From Actinomycetota bacterium (lineage in GTDB: Bacteria; Actinomycetota; Actinomycetes; Nanopelagicales; Nanopelagicaceae): DNA of 7,969 nt. Where the stretch lies: the NCBI GenBank assembly GCA_009704515.1, contig WLDZ01000041.1, positions 1 through 7,969 on the forward strand, written 5' to 3'. Positions 1-6,860 of the stretch are shown here, in pieces. The notes beneath the pieces are model-generated. The model was not told where the DNA came from and did no database searches. It was given only the letters and a program-made list of their open reading frames with translations. The translations under genes were made by a program, and so were the position numbers. Each line of letters starts with the position of its first letter. The first letter of the stretch is position 1.

Positions 1-554
1 GCAACGACACCTTCACCAAAAGATTGGAGAACGATTGCATGTGAATTCTGACTTCGCGCTATTGCCTTTGCAACGGTTGTTCGCGAATATGAAAAGGCAA
101 CTGAATCGATATATCCACGAGTTCTATCTGTCGGTTCAAAGAGGGCTAACCAACGAGGAGGCACCATCCATGTTTCGGTAATGATATGTGGAATACGATC
201 TTCAATCGTATCCATGCCCGATGTAATTACTTCCTCAACTGATCGAGGCAGAAAGAATGCAAGAGCAGTAGACGGGATTGATTCTTTAAAATCTTCGAGA
301 GCATTGGCGCACCGTGTTGCTGTTGCCCAAGGTGCGACATAACGCACTCCATCTATCTCTAGAAAGTGGGCACCGTCTGGGCGAAGAGCAGGTGGTTCTG
401 GAGAAATTAATCGCTGTAAGGCGAGTGCTTGTTCTGCGCGACGAGAATCAGTCGTCACATCAATACTTTCCCAGCGCAATCGATCGGCCGGAGGAAATGC
501 AGAGAGCGGCTCAAAGATTCGCAAGGATGCGACATAAGGAGTTAAGAACTTCAT
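1..554 (-). CDS. Conserved hypothetical protein, partial (C-terminus beyond left edge)
   Basis: An open frame of 184 codons starts at ATG 554 and reaches the window edge without a stop, so the C-terminus is missing. It begins MKFLTPYVASLRIFEPLSAF. I do not recognise the family. Visible features are a proline- and arginine-containing N-terminal third, a tryptophan-bearing segment VRYVAPWATATRC (about residues 70-82), and ITETWMVPPRWLALFEP (about 125-141). There is no signal peptide, obvious membrane span or nucleotide-binding motif, so it is probably cytosolic. The start is well constrained: the stop codon of the preceding DUF3073 gene lies in the same frame, and this is the first ATG after it, 24 bases on. 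No good Shine-Dalgarno sequence precedes it, so it is probably co-transcribed with and coupled to the DUF3073 gene. Codon use and composition resemble the neighbouring genes. That it is a real gene is fairly sure; its function is unknown. Confidence 0.82.
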   Translation of the reverse strand, partial: MKFLTPYVASLRIFEPLSAFPPADRLRWESIDVTTDSRRAEQALALQRLISPEPPALRPDGAHFLEIDGVRYVAPWATATRCANALEDFKESIPSTALAFFLPRSVEEVITSGMDTIEDRIPHIITETWMVPPRWLALFEPTDRTRGYIDSVAFSYSRTTVAKAIARSQNSHAIVLQSFGEGVV

Positions 555-572
555 TAAAGAGTGACTTATCTG

Positions 573-587
573 CGCGCGTTATGCGCG
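573..587. repeat. Small GC inverted repeat at the DUF3073 stop codon
   Basis: CGCGC (573-577) and GCGCG (583-587) flank a five-base loop that contains the TAA stop of the DUF3073 gene. The short perfect stem could fold at the junction with the next gene. There is no T-run on either side, so it is not a canonical terminator. It may modulate coupling or simply be chance in a GC-rich codon run. Confidence 0.3.
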
Positions 588-755
588 TGGAATGTAATTG
601 CCCTCAGCAAAGGGATCGTCTTCATCGCGATCTTGCTGGAGAGGGGCTTCGCCGTGAAGTTCCTTAGAGAGACGATCAATATCCATCTCTTGGGAGTTGT
701 ACTTCAAATCACGAGCGACTTTAGTCTGCTTTGCTTTTGCACGGCCGCGACCCAT
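579..755 (-). CDS. DUF3073 domain-containing small protein (58 aa)
   Basis: This 58-codon gene starts at ATG 755 and ends at TAA 581-579. The protein begins MGRGRAKAKQTKVARDLKY and ends DPFAEGNYIPRA. That pattern, a very basic N-terminus, a central YNSQEMDIDRLSKEL segment and an acidic RDEDDPF stretch near the C-terminus, matches the actinobacterial DUF3073 family as I know it. A member of that family lies next to purM in Mycobacterium (Rv0810c, recalled from memory). The family has no established function. The start is supported by a perfect AGGAGGT Shine-Dalgarno sequence seven bases upstream. Charges are strongly segregated: residues 1-18 carry seven Arg/Lys, and residues 42-47 are D-R-D-E-D-D. 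No cysteine, signal peptide or membrane span is present. The promoter-like elements upstream suggest transcription separate from the pur operon, and it probably leads a short transcript with the gene downstream. Confidence 0.93.
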   Translation of the reverse strand: MGRGRAKAKQTKVARDLKYNSQEMDIDRLSKELHGEAPLQQDRDEDDPFAEGNYIPRA

Positions 756-762
756 GGGCGTG

Positions 763-769
763 ACCTCCT
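763..769 (-). promoter_or_regulatory. Strong Shine-Dalgarno sequence of the DUF3073 gene
   Basis: The minus strand reads AGGAGGT, then seven bases, then ATG at 755. It is a full-length anti-16S match at ideal spacing and fixes the start. Most other genes in the window have weak or no such sites and appear to rely on translational coupling, so this gene is probably translated more efficiently and independently. Confidence 0.88.
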
Positions 770-796
770 AATCATCTTTGCATCTGTCAGAGCGGT

Positions 797-825
797 AGTT
801 TATCGCCCCCGCCCAGAGGGGGCAA
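797..825 (-). promoter_or_regulatory. Candidate housekeeping-sigma promoter for the DUF3073 gene
   Basis: On the minus strand TTGCCC (825-820) and TAAACT (802-797) are separated by exactly 17 bases. They match the actinobacterial primary-sigma patterns TTGNCN and TANNNT. Transcription would start near 785-792 and give a leader of roughly 30-40 bases carrying the AGGAGGT site. The spacer is unusually GC-rich and is mostly occupied by a perfect 6-bp inverted repeat, so the GC hairpin and the promoter overlap. The match is seen in the sequence; promoter activity is inferred. Confidence 0.55.
805..823. terminator. GC-rich 6-bp stem-loop downstream of purM (U-less)
   Basis: GCCCCC (805-810) and GGGGGC (818-823) form a perfect all-GC stem around a seven-base loop, about 45 bases past the purM stop. 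No T-run follows on the minus strand (GATAAACT comes next), so it is not a classical intrinsic terminator. It could be a U-less terminator of the kind proposed in actinobacteria, or an mRNA 3'-end stabiliser. It overlaps the candidate DUF3073 promoter, so the two readings compete or coexist. Confidence 0.35.
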
Positions 826-837
826 AGTTTCTCCTCA

Positions 838-858
838 GGACTCGCTTTTTAAGCGTCC
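838..858. terminator. Bulged stem-loop just after the purM stop
   Basis: Eight base pairs can form: GGA (838-840) with TCC (856-858), and CGCTT (843-847) with AAGCG (851-855). There is a two-base bulge at 841-842 and a three-base loop. In the transcript it starts 10 bases after the purM stop codon. No U-tract follows, so efficient intrinsic termination is doubtful. Together with the second stem-loop at 805-823 it may mark or protect the 3' end of the pur mRNA. Confidence 0.35.
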
Positions 859-868
859 GAATCGATCT

Positions 869-1921
869 TTACTGGTAATCAGAGGTTAGGAGTGAGCGGG
901 GTGAGGCGGCGCCATCACTTTTTTCGACAGTTCCGGCAATCCAGGCCTTCATTCCTCGAGCCGCCAAGGAGCGAACAATAAGGTCTGCCGCCTCTGGAGC
1001 GACGATTGCACTCATTCCGATTCCACAGTTCCAGGTGCGCTCCATATCCGCTCGCGGAACTCCAGCCACATCTGCCAAAAATTTCATCTCTTGCGGCAAG
1101 GCCCATGTGGATCGATCATAGATTGCAACCAAGCCATCAGGAATCACTCGGGCTGTGTTATCAGCCAGTCCGCCACCTGTGATGTGGCTAAAGGTACGAA
1201 TGTTTTCATGTTGAGCTTTTATGAGTGCAAGGCAATCAAGAGTGTATATCTCAGTCGGCGTAAGTAAGACTTCGCCTAAGGATTTATCAAAATCATAGTT
1301 GCGAGTGATGTCTAGTTCTTGTGTAGCCAAAATATGGCGGACTAGCGAAAATCCATTTGCATGAATGCCGCTGGCTGGCATGGCAATAATTACATCGCCA
1401 TTCTTTACGCGATCTGCACCTAACTGCAAATGAGCATCGACAACTCCTGTTGCAGCGCCGGCGATATCAAATTCATCTTCCTTTAAGAGTCCGGGGTGCT
1501 CTGCTGTTTCTCCGCCAACAAGTGCCGTGCCTGCTTTCATGCAACCTCTAGCAATACCAGCGACTATTGCTGCGATGCGCTCTGGAATTACTTTTCCGAC
1601 AGCGATGTAATCTGTCATGAATAAAGGCTCGGCCCCACAGACAACTAAGTCATCAACAACCATGGCCACTAAGTCTTCACCGATGGTGTCATAAATTGCC
1701 ATCTGGCGTGCTATCTCAGTCTTGGTTCCTACGCCATCTGTTGAAGTTGCAAGAAGTGGGCGCTTCATGTTTTTCACAGCAGATGCATCAAATAATCCAG
1801 CAAATCCACCAATGCCGCCCATTACTTCAGGGCGAGATGCTTTTGCAATCGAGGCTTTCATTAACTCGACTGCACGATCCCCAGCATCTATATCGACGCC
1901 TGAATCCTTATATGTGGCCAT
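869..1921 (-). CDS. purM: Phosphoribosylformylglycinamidine cyclo-ligase (AIR synthetase)
   Basis: PurM catalyses the ATP-dependent ring closure of formylglycinamidine ribonucleotide (FGAM) to 5-aminoimidazole ribonucleotide (AIR) in the cytosol. The 350-residue length is normal. Family motifs run in order: DSGVDIDAGDRAVE (6-19), GGIGGFAGLFD (35-45), TSTDGVGTK (59-67), VVDDLVVCGAEP (88-99), LVGGETAEHPG (134-144), SGIHANGFSLVR (184-195), HITGGGLADNTAR (246-258) and NCGIGM (298-303). Residues 59-99 carry the glycine and aspartate residues of the nucleotide-binding N-terminal domain; the later motifs belong to the C-terminal AIRS domain. The start ATG overlaps the purF stop by one base (TAATG), with a modest GAGGT nine bases upstream, so translation is probably coupled to purF. 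It is the last pur gene of the operon here. No truncation or missing key motif is seen. Confidence 0.98.
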   Translation of the reverse strand: MATYKDSGVDIDAGDRAVELMKASIAKASRPEVMGGIGGFAGLFDASAVKNMKRPLLATSTDGVGTKTEIARQMAIYDTIGEDLVAMVVDDLVVCGAEPLFMTDYIAVGKVIPERIAAIVAGIARGCMKAGTALVGGETAEHPGLLKEDEFDIAGAATGVVDAHLQLGADRVKNGDVIIAMPASGIHANGFSLVRHILATQELDITRNYDFDKSLGEVLLTPTEIYTLDCLALIKAQHENIRTFSHITGGGLADNTARVIPDGLVAIYDRSTWALPQEMKFLADVAGVPRADMERTWNCGIGMSAIVAPEAADLIVRSLAARGMKAWIAGTVEKSDGAASPRSLLTSDYQ

Positions 1922-3396
1922 TACTTCGATACCTCTGTAATTTCTAAGCGAGTTTTACCCTCTGACAAATCTGCTGGGATAGGAATTGGATATTTACCTG
2001 AAAAACAAGCTGTACAGAGCTTATCTTCTGGAACCTTGGTTGCCTCAATCAAGCCAGCTTCAGAGACAAAGCCTAGAGAATCTGCACCAATTGATTGACG
2101 AATCTCTTCGATTGTCATCTCTGCACCGATGAGTTCAGCACGGGTTGCAAAATCAATTCCGTAGAAACATGGCCACTGCACAGGTGGTGAAGAAATACGC
2201 ACATGTATCTCGAGTGCGCCCGCTTCACGGAGCATTTTTACAATCGCTCGTTGAGTATTGCCACGAACAATCGAGTCGTCTACAACAACAATTCTCTTGC
2301 CTTCAATAATTTCTTTAAGCGGGTTAAGTTTTAAGCGAATACCCAATTGACGAATAGTCTGCGATGGCTGAATAAATGTTCGCCCCACATATGAGTTCTT
2401 CACTAGTCCTAAACCAAAAGCGATACCTGACTCTTTAGCGAAACCAATTGCGGCAGGTGTTCCAGATTCAGGTACAGGAATAACAAGATCGGCATTGACC
2501 GGGGCTTCGACGGCCAAGCGACGACCGATTGCGCCGCGGACTGCATGTATACCTTGACCTGCAATTGTTGTATCGGGGCGAGCAAGATAAACATATTCGA
2601 AGATACATCCTTTGGGATTTGGCGTGCCCCACATCTGTGACCGGACTCCATCGCCATCAATTGCAATGAATTCTCCAGGTTCAATTTCGCGGACAAAAGT
2701 GGCTCCTACAATATCAAGAGCTGCAGTCTCTGAAGCTACCGCCCAACCTTTCTCTAACTTTCCTAGTACCAATGGACGCACACCGTTGAGGTCGCGAGCA
2801 GCATATAAAGTTGTTTCATCCATAATCACCAAGGAGAAAGCGCCTTGCAATAATGGAAGAACAGCAACGATGTTCTCTTCAATGGTCTCGTGATCTTGTA
2901 ATCCGATTAGTGCGGTCATGATTTCGGTATCTGTCGTAGCTCCGCGACCCAGTTTTGGTTGCTCTGGTTCAAGCTCACGAACTAAATCAAAGAGCTCAGC
3001 GGTATTGGTTAGATTGCCGTTATGGCCTAAAGCTATTGTCCCGTACTTGGTTGGGCGCAACGTTGGCTGGGCATTGACCCACGTACTTGAGCCTGTTGTG
3101 CTGTAGCGGCAATGGCCAATAGCAATTTCACCCTTGAGCGATGCCAGATCGCTCTCGGTAAAGACCTGGGAAACCAGCCCCATATCTTTAAAAATAACAA
3201 TGCGTTCTCCATCAGATGTTGCGATACCTGCGGACTCTTGTCCACGATGTTGCAGTGCGTAGAGGCCATAGAAAGTTAACTTGGCAACTTCCTCATCTGG
3301 TGCATAAACGCCAAAGACTCCGCATGCATCTTGTGGACCTTTATCGGCATCAAGTAGGTTGTGATTGAGATTTCCATCTCCTCTACGACTCATCAT
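1921..3396 (-). CDS. purF: Amidophosphoribosyltransferase (PRPP amidotransferase)
   Basis: PurF makes 5-phosphoribosylamine from PRPP and glutamine, the committed and usually feedback-inhibited first step of purine synthesis. The N-terminal Ntn glutaminase domain has the catalytic cysteine C25 in DACGVFGVYA. It sits behind a 24-residue propeptide presumably cleaved to expose it, and is followed by LQHRGQESAGI (48-58), GHCRYSTTG (94-102) and GHNGNLTN (124-131). The C-terminal phosphoribosyltransferase domain carries PVPESGTPAA (307-316), RTFIQPSQTIRQ (339-350) and the PRPP loop VVVDDSIVRGNT (370-381). C264, C410, C461 and C464 match the four cysteines that bind a 4Fe-4S cluster in the Bacillus enzyme. 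Total length is 491 residues. The first ATG overlaps the upstream stop as ATGA but lies only three bases from GGAG (3403-3400). The second codon, ATG at 3393, lies six bases from it and may be the true start. Confidence 0.98.
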   Translation of the reverse strand: MMSRRGDGNLNHNLLDADKGPQDACGVFGVYAPDEEVAKLTFYGLYALQHRGQESAGIATSDGERIVIFKDMGLVSQVFTESDLASLKGEIAIGHCRYSTTGSSTWVNAQPTLRPTKYGTIALGHNGNLTNTAELFDLVRELEPEQPKLGRGATTDTEIMTALIGLQDHETIEENIVAVLPLLQGAFSLVIMDETTLYAARDLNGVRPLVLGKLEKGWAVASETAALDIVGATFVREIEPGEFIAIDGDGVRSQMWGTPNPKGCIFEYVYLARPDTTIAGQGIHAVRGAIGRRLAVEAPVNADLVIPVPESGTPAAIGFAKESGIAFGLGLVKNSYVGRTFIQPSQTIRQLGIRLKLNPLKEIIEGKRIVVVDDSIVRGNTQRAIVKMLREAGALEIHVRISSPPVQWPCFYGIDFATRAELIGAEMTIEEIRQSIGADSLGFVSEAGLIEATKVPEDKLCTACFSGKYPIPIPADLSEGKTRLEITEVSK

Positions 3397-3689
3397 GAAC
3401 TCCGTAACGGTAGTAGGTCTGTTAAATCTGCTCGTACACCTGATGCGTTGATTAATCCCGCCTGGTAAGCATCATCCCAAGTGCGTCTTCCATCAGCTAA
3501 ATCAAGCCATGTGTCAGCATCCATCTCAATAACATTTGGAGGTGTACCTCTTGTGTGTTTTGGTCCTTCACCACATTGAATCGCTGCATATGGTGGAACT
3601 CGCACTTCAATGGCCCTGCCAGGATAGCGCTCTGCCAAAAGGGCAAGGGTCTCCTTTACTTGATTTAGAAGGTGAGGATCGCGGGCCAT
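3393..3689 (-). CDS. Actinobacterial sterol-carrier-family small protein
   Basis: This 98-residue protein resembles the small 'sterol carrier family' (SCP2-like) proteins encoded between purL and purF in actinobacteria (Rv0807 in M. tuberculosis, recalled from memory). Diagnostic segments are AIEVRVPPYAAIQC (26-39), GPKHTRGTPPNVIE (42-55), TWLDLADGR (60-68) with W71 just after, and GVRADLTDLLPL (84-95). No signal peptide or membrane helix is visible, so it should be cytosolic. Its biochemical role is unknown; the sterol link is by fold similarity only. Placement inside the operon suggests a role connected with purine synthesis or its enzymes, but that is inference. The ATG directly abuts the purL stop (TAAATG) and the TGA overlaps the purF start by four bases, so translation is probably coupled on both sides. 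Its own Shine-Dalgarno site is weak. Confidence 0.88.
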   Translation of the reverse strand: MARDPHLLNQVKETLALLAERYPGRAIEVRVPPYAAIQCGEGPKHTRGTPPNVIEMDADTWLDLADGRRTWDDAYQAGLINASGVRADLTDLLPLRSS

Positions 3690-5915
3690 TTATCCAAATA
3701 ATTTCTTGAAGGTTTCGGTATGAGATTTCTGAAGTTCTTCGAGCCCAATTGAAGAGCCATTGATATCTAGTGTCGAACCTCCGGTGACGCCGATTTTTTC
3801 AACTTCAATTTTATATTTAGCTGCAAAGGTTTGTAGCCGAGCTGCATCGCCAGATTTGATAGCAACAAGAACTCGTCCAGGTGTTTCACTTAAAAGCGCT
3901 ATACCAGGATTCGCAATCTCAATTTTCGCTCCAACGTTGTAGCGCAAAACCATTTCAATCAGTGTCGAAGCTAAGCCACCCTGACTCAAATCATGTGCAG
4001 CGCTAAAAAGTGGGCGAGCTTCTAAGAGTAAGTCAATCAATCGCATCTCTTTTGCCAGATCTGCAATTGGTGCTATGCCCCCGCGCATACTGTGTAGATA
4101 TGCCCATTCGGTGCCAGACATATTGCCATCTGTGGCACCGAGCAAATGGAGCTCTAAACCCGCCTCTTTAAAGGACATTGGAGTCCTGGTGCGAACATCT
4201 TGAATTACCCCAAGAACACCGATAACAGGTGTCGGCAAGATGGCAATATCTCCTGTTTGGTTATAGAAAGAAACATTGCCTCCAGTTATCGGAAGCCCCA
4301 TCTCTAAGGCGCCATCTGCTAATCCACGAACAGTCTCAGCAAACTGCCACATCACTCCAGGATCTTCAGGTGAACCAAAATTGAGGCAATTAGTTACAGC
4401 TAATGGTTTTGCGCCCGCAGTTGCAATATTTCTTGCAGCTTCCGCCAGAGCAAGTTTTGCCCCTTCATATGGATTGAGATAAGACCAATTAGCGTTGGCA
4501 TCGGTAGCAACCGCAACACCTAGGTGTGATTGCTCATCAATGCGTACCATTCCAGAATCATCCGGCTGAGATTGAATAGTGTTTCCTTGAACATAGCGAT
4601 CATATTGATCGGTCACCCAAGACTTATCAGCCAAGTTTGGAGTTGATGCAATAGTCAGGATTGTTTCTCGAATTTCCGCTGCACTAACTGGTAACGGAGG
4701 ATTTATAACTTGTTGAGCTGCTTGATCAATATAAGCAGGCTTTGCGAGTGGTCGGTTATAAACCGGGCCATCGTGAGCAACAGTACGAGGAGGAACATCC
4801 ACAATGAGTTCACCATTAAAGGTAATTTCTAAGTGGTTTCCATCTGTGACTTCTCCAATCACAGTTGCGGTTACATCCCATTTTGCACATATTTCGAGGA
4901 AGCGTGCCACATTTTCAGGTGCAACAATCGCGCACATTCTTTCTTGAGATTCTGACATCAAAATTTCTTCAGGGGATAAAGATGGATCGCGCAAAGGAAC
5001 TTTATCTAGCTGCACTTTCATGCCACCTGAACCACCTGATGCAAGCTCTGATGTCGCACATGAAAGTCCTGCTCCGCCTAAATCTTGAATTCCAACGACA
5101 AGGTCTTCTGCAAATATTTCTAACGAGCATTCGATGAGCACTTTTTCTACAAAGGGATCGCCAACTTGTACTGCTGGTCGTTTTGCAGGACCTTTTGATT
5201 CGAAGGTTTCTGAGGCCAGAACTGATACCCCACCAATGCCATCGCCACCGGTTTTTGCTCCATATAAAACGACGAGATTTCCTGCGCCGGCAGCTTTAGC
5301 GAGCTTGATATCGCTATGTTTCATCACTCCAACGCAGAGCGCATTAACGAGTGGATTGCCAAGATAACTCTGATCAAAAACAACTTCACCGCCAATATTT
5401 GGAAGCCCTAGACAATTTCCATAACCACCAACACCTGCGATTACTCCTGGCAAAACACGACGAGTATCAGGAGCATCTGCCGGGCCAAAGCGAAGTGGAT
5501 CCATAATTGCAATGGGGCGAGCACCCATGGTCAAAATATCGCGGACGATTCCACCGACTCCGGTAGCAGCGCCTTGATACGGCTCAATGAAAGATGGGTG
5601 ATTATGAGATTCGATTTTAAATGTAACGGCATAACCTTGACCAACATCTACGACGCCAGCATTTTCACCAATGCCAACAAGAAGTGCATCTGACTTAACA
5701 GCCTTCTCACCAAATTGCTTGAGATGAATCTTGGAAGATTTATATGAGCAGTGCTCTGACCACATTACTGAATACATCGCCAGCTCTGATGAAGTTGGCC
5801 TGCGACCGAGGATCTCTTTTATTCGGGCGTACTCATCTGGCTTTAACCCCAGCTCAGCAAAGGGTTGCACTGCATCTGGATTGGCTTGGGCAATCGCAAC
5901 AGTATCAAGTGCCAT
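3690..5915 (-). CDS. purL: Phosphoribosylformylglycinamidine synthase, large subunit (small-type PurL)
   Basis: PurL is the synthetase subunit that converts FGAR to FGAM using ATP and ammonia channelled from PurQ, in a complex bridged by PurS. At 741 residues it is the short Bacillus/actinobacterial form that lacks fused PurS-like and glutaminase domains. Motifs in order: [12 protein letters not shown] (51-62) with the active-site histidine H55, [21 protein letters not shown] (99-119), GGDGIGG (223-229), [15 protein letters not shown] (276-290), SESQERM (321-327), LNFGSPEDP (511-519), [12 protein letters not shown] (541-552) and [11 protein letters not shown] (640-650). Two tandem AIRS-like halves are evident, with breaks near residues 390-430. 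It starts two bases after the purQ stop (TAAAGATG) and abuts the sterol-carrier-like gene. No frameshift or missing motif is visible. Confidence 0.98.
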   Translation of the reverse strand: MALDTVAIAQANPDAVQPFAELGLKPDEYARIKEILGRRPTSSELAMYSVMWSEHCSYKSSKIHLKQFGEKAVKSDALLVGIGENAGVVDVGQGYAVTFKIESHNHPSFIEPYQGAATGVGGIVRDILTMGARPIAIMDPLRFGPADAPDTRRVLPGVIAGVGGYGNCLGLPNIGGEVVFDQSYLGNPLVNALCVGVMKHSDIKLAKAAGAGNLVVLYGAKTGGDGIGGVSVLASETFESKGPAKRPAVQVGDPFVEKVLIECSLEIFAEDLVVGIQDLGGAGLSCATSELASGGSGGMKVQLDKVPLRDPSLSPEEILMSESQERMCAIVAPENVARFLEICAKWDVTATVIGEVTDGNHLEITFNGELIVDVPPRTVAHDGPVYNRPLAKPAYIDQAAQQVINPPLPVSAAEIRETILTIASTPNLADKSWVTDQYDRYVQGNTIQSQPDDSGMVRIDEQSHLGVAVATDANANWSYLNPYEGAKLALAEAARNIATAGAKPLAVTNCLNFGSPEDPGVMWQFAETVRGLADGALEMGLPITGGNVSFYNQTGDIAILPTPVIGVLGVIQDVRTRTPMSFKEAGLELHLLGATDGNMSGTEWAYLHSMRGGIAPIADLAKEMRLIDLLLEARPLFSAAHDLSQGGLASTLIEMVLRYNVGAKIEIANPGIALLSETPGRVLVAIKSGDAARLQTFAAKYKIEVEKIGVTGGSTLDINGSSIGLEELQKSHTETFKKLFG

Positions 5916-5917
5916 CT

Positions 5918-6586
5918 TTACTTCACCATAGTTTTCAATACCGATGTAAAGAAGCCGATTCCATCTGCAGATGGCCCAGTCAAAGAATCGATAGCGTGTT
6001 CTGGGTGAGGCATTAAGCCAACAATATTTCCTCGCTCATTTGTAATTCCAGCAATCAAATTGCGTGAACCATTTGGGTTTTCACCGACATAGCGGGCAAT
6101 AATGCGGCCTTCTCCCTCAAGCATTGCAAGGGTCTGGTCATCGCACATGTATGCACCTTCGCCATTTTTTAGTGGGATCAAAATTTCTTGCCCTTTGCTA
6201 AATGAAGAAGTCCAGGCTGTATCGGTGTTCTCAATAGTTAGCTTCTGATCTCTGCAGAGAAAATGGAGTTCGTGATTACGCGTCAGCGCCCCCGGTAAAA
6301 GATGCGCTTCAGCTAATACTTGAAAACCATTACAAATCCCGAGAAGGGGCATTCCTCCTTGCGCGGCTGCAATAAGTGGCTCCATCACTGGTGAAAATCG
6401 TGAAATTGCCCCACATCTCAGGTAATCACCATATGAAAAACCGCCTGGAAGAATTACTGCATCCACGCCTTTGAGGTCGGCATCATCATGCCAGAGCTCA
6501 ATCGCTTCTCCGCCGGCATATCGCACAGCGCGGGCAGCATCACGATCATCGAGAGTGCCAGGGAAAGTAACGACTCCAATTTTCAT
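5918..6586 (-). CDS. purQ: Phosphoribosylformylglycinamidine synthase, glutaminase subunit PurQ
   Basis: PurQ is the class I glutamine amidotransferase subunit that hydrolyses glutamine and delivers ammonia to PurL. The 222-residue length is normal. The nucleophile elbow is LLGICNGFQ with C85; the other triad members are H194 and E196 in [10 protein letters not shown]. Other family segments are [11 protein letters not shown] (6-16), [22 protein letters not shown] (45-66), [12 protein letters not shown] (101-112) and NGEGAY (141-146). The start lies five bases after the first stop of purS, which ends in tandem TAATAA. The Shine-Dalgarno site is weak (GAGAAG region), so coupling to purS is likely. 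The junction TAAAGATG is repeated exactly at the next boundary, with purL. Separate purS, purQ and purL genes indicate the Gram-positive-type FGAM synthase rather than the single-chain enzyme of Gammaproteobacteria. Confidence 0.98.
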   Translation of the reverse strand: MKIGVVTFPGTLDDRDAARAVRYAGGEAIELWHDDADLKGVDAVILPGGFSYGDYLRCGAISRFSPVMEPLIAAAQGGMPLLGICNGFQVLAEAHLLPGALTRNHELHFLCRDQKLTIENTDTAWTSSFSKGQEILIPLKNGEGAYMCDDQTLAMLEGEGRIIARYVGENPNGSRNLIAGITNERGNIVGLMPHPEHAIDSLTGPSADGIGFFTSVLKTMVK

Positions 6587-6591
6587 CTTTA

Positions 6592-6837
6592 TTACTTCTC
6601 TACTCGAACAGTAAAGTTTTCGATGACCGGATTAGAAAGAAGTTTCTCTGCTGCCGTCTCAACTTCTGCCAACTGCGCCGCAGTTGGTTCGCCGTCTATG
6701 GTGATTTCAAAGCGCTTACCCTGACGCACATCAGTTGCAAAAGTGAATCCCAAACGTGGCAGAGCGGCGGCCACTGCTTTACCTTGCGGGTCGAGAATTT
6801 CTGGCTTCAACATTACATCCACCACTATCTTCGCCAT
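6592..6837 (-). CDS. purS: Phosphoribosylformylglycinamidine synthase subunit PurS
   Basis: PurS is the small dimeric subunit that bridges PurQ and PurL in FGAM synthase and is needed for ammonia transfer. The 81-residue protein has the family layout: [18 protein letters not shown] (5-22), the core [20 protein letters not shown] (26-45) ending in a beta strand, a helix [19 protein letters not shown] (52-70) and the terminal strand [10 protein letters not shown]. It is preceded by a good Shine-Dalgarno sequence (AAGGGAG, six bases before ATG) and a 23-base gap from purC, the largest gap within the pur operon here. Unlike its neighbours it may therefore be initiated independently. It ends with two consecutive TAA stops. 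Confidence 0.97.
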   Translation of the reverse strand: MAKIVVDVMLKPEILDPQGKAVAAALPRLGFTFATDVRQGKRFEITIDGEPTAAQLAEVETAAEKLLSNPVIENFTVRVEK

Positions 6838-6843
6838 TTTATT

Positions 6844-6850
6844 CTCCCTT
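6844..6850 (-). promoter_or_regulatory. purS: Shine-Dalgarno sequence of purS
   Basis: The minus strand reads AAGGGAG, then six bases, then the purS ATG at 6837. It sits in the only non-trivial gap inside the pur operon and is clearly better than the sites before purC, purQ, purL or the sterol-carrier-like gene. Confidence 0.75.
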
Positions 6851-6860
6851 AGTTATTGAT

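Noticed and set aside
797..868. Classical rho-independent terminator after purM
   Set aside because: Both stem-loops lack a U-tract on either strand, so they are listed only as possible non-canonical 3'-end structures.
314..878. Plus-strand open frames at 314-667 and 561-878
   Set aside because: They lie opposite the hypothetical gene, the DUF3073 gene and the intergenic region. The translations look random in composition, lack a ribosome site, and the minus-strand frames here have recognisable or well-supported products.
2409..2696. Alternative minus-strand frames inside purF (2409-2696, 3033-3269)
   Set aside because: They are out of frame with a complete purF whose motifs are continuous across these positions, so there is no evidence of a frameshift or nested gene.
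4865..5137. Plus-strand frame inside purL (90 codons), and similar antisense frames across purM, purF, purL and purQ
   Set aside because: These are antisense shadows of strongly conserved enzyme genes, with no independent start signals or recognisable domains.
6838..6860. Internal promoter or riboswitch between purC and purS
   Set aside because: The 23-base gap only accommodates a Shine-Dalgarno sequence; there is no room for an aptamer. A pur-operon leader, if any, would lie upstream of purB outside the window.
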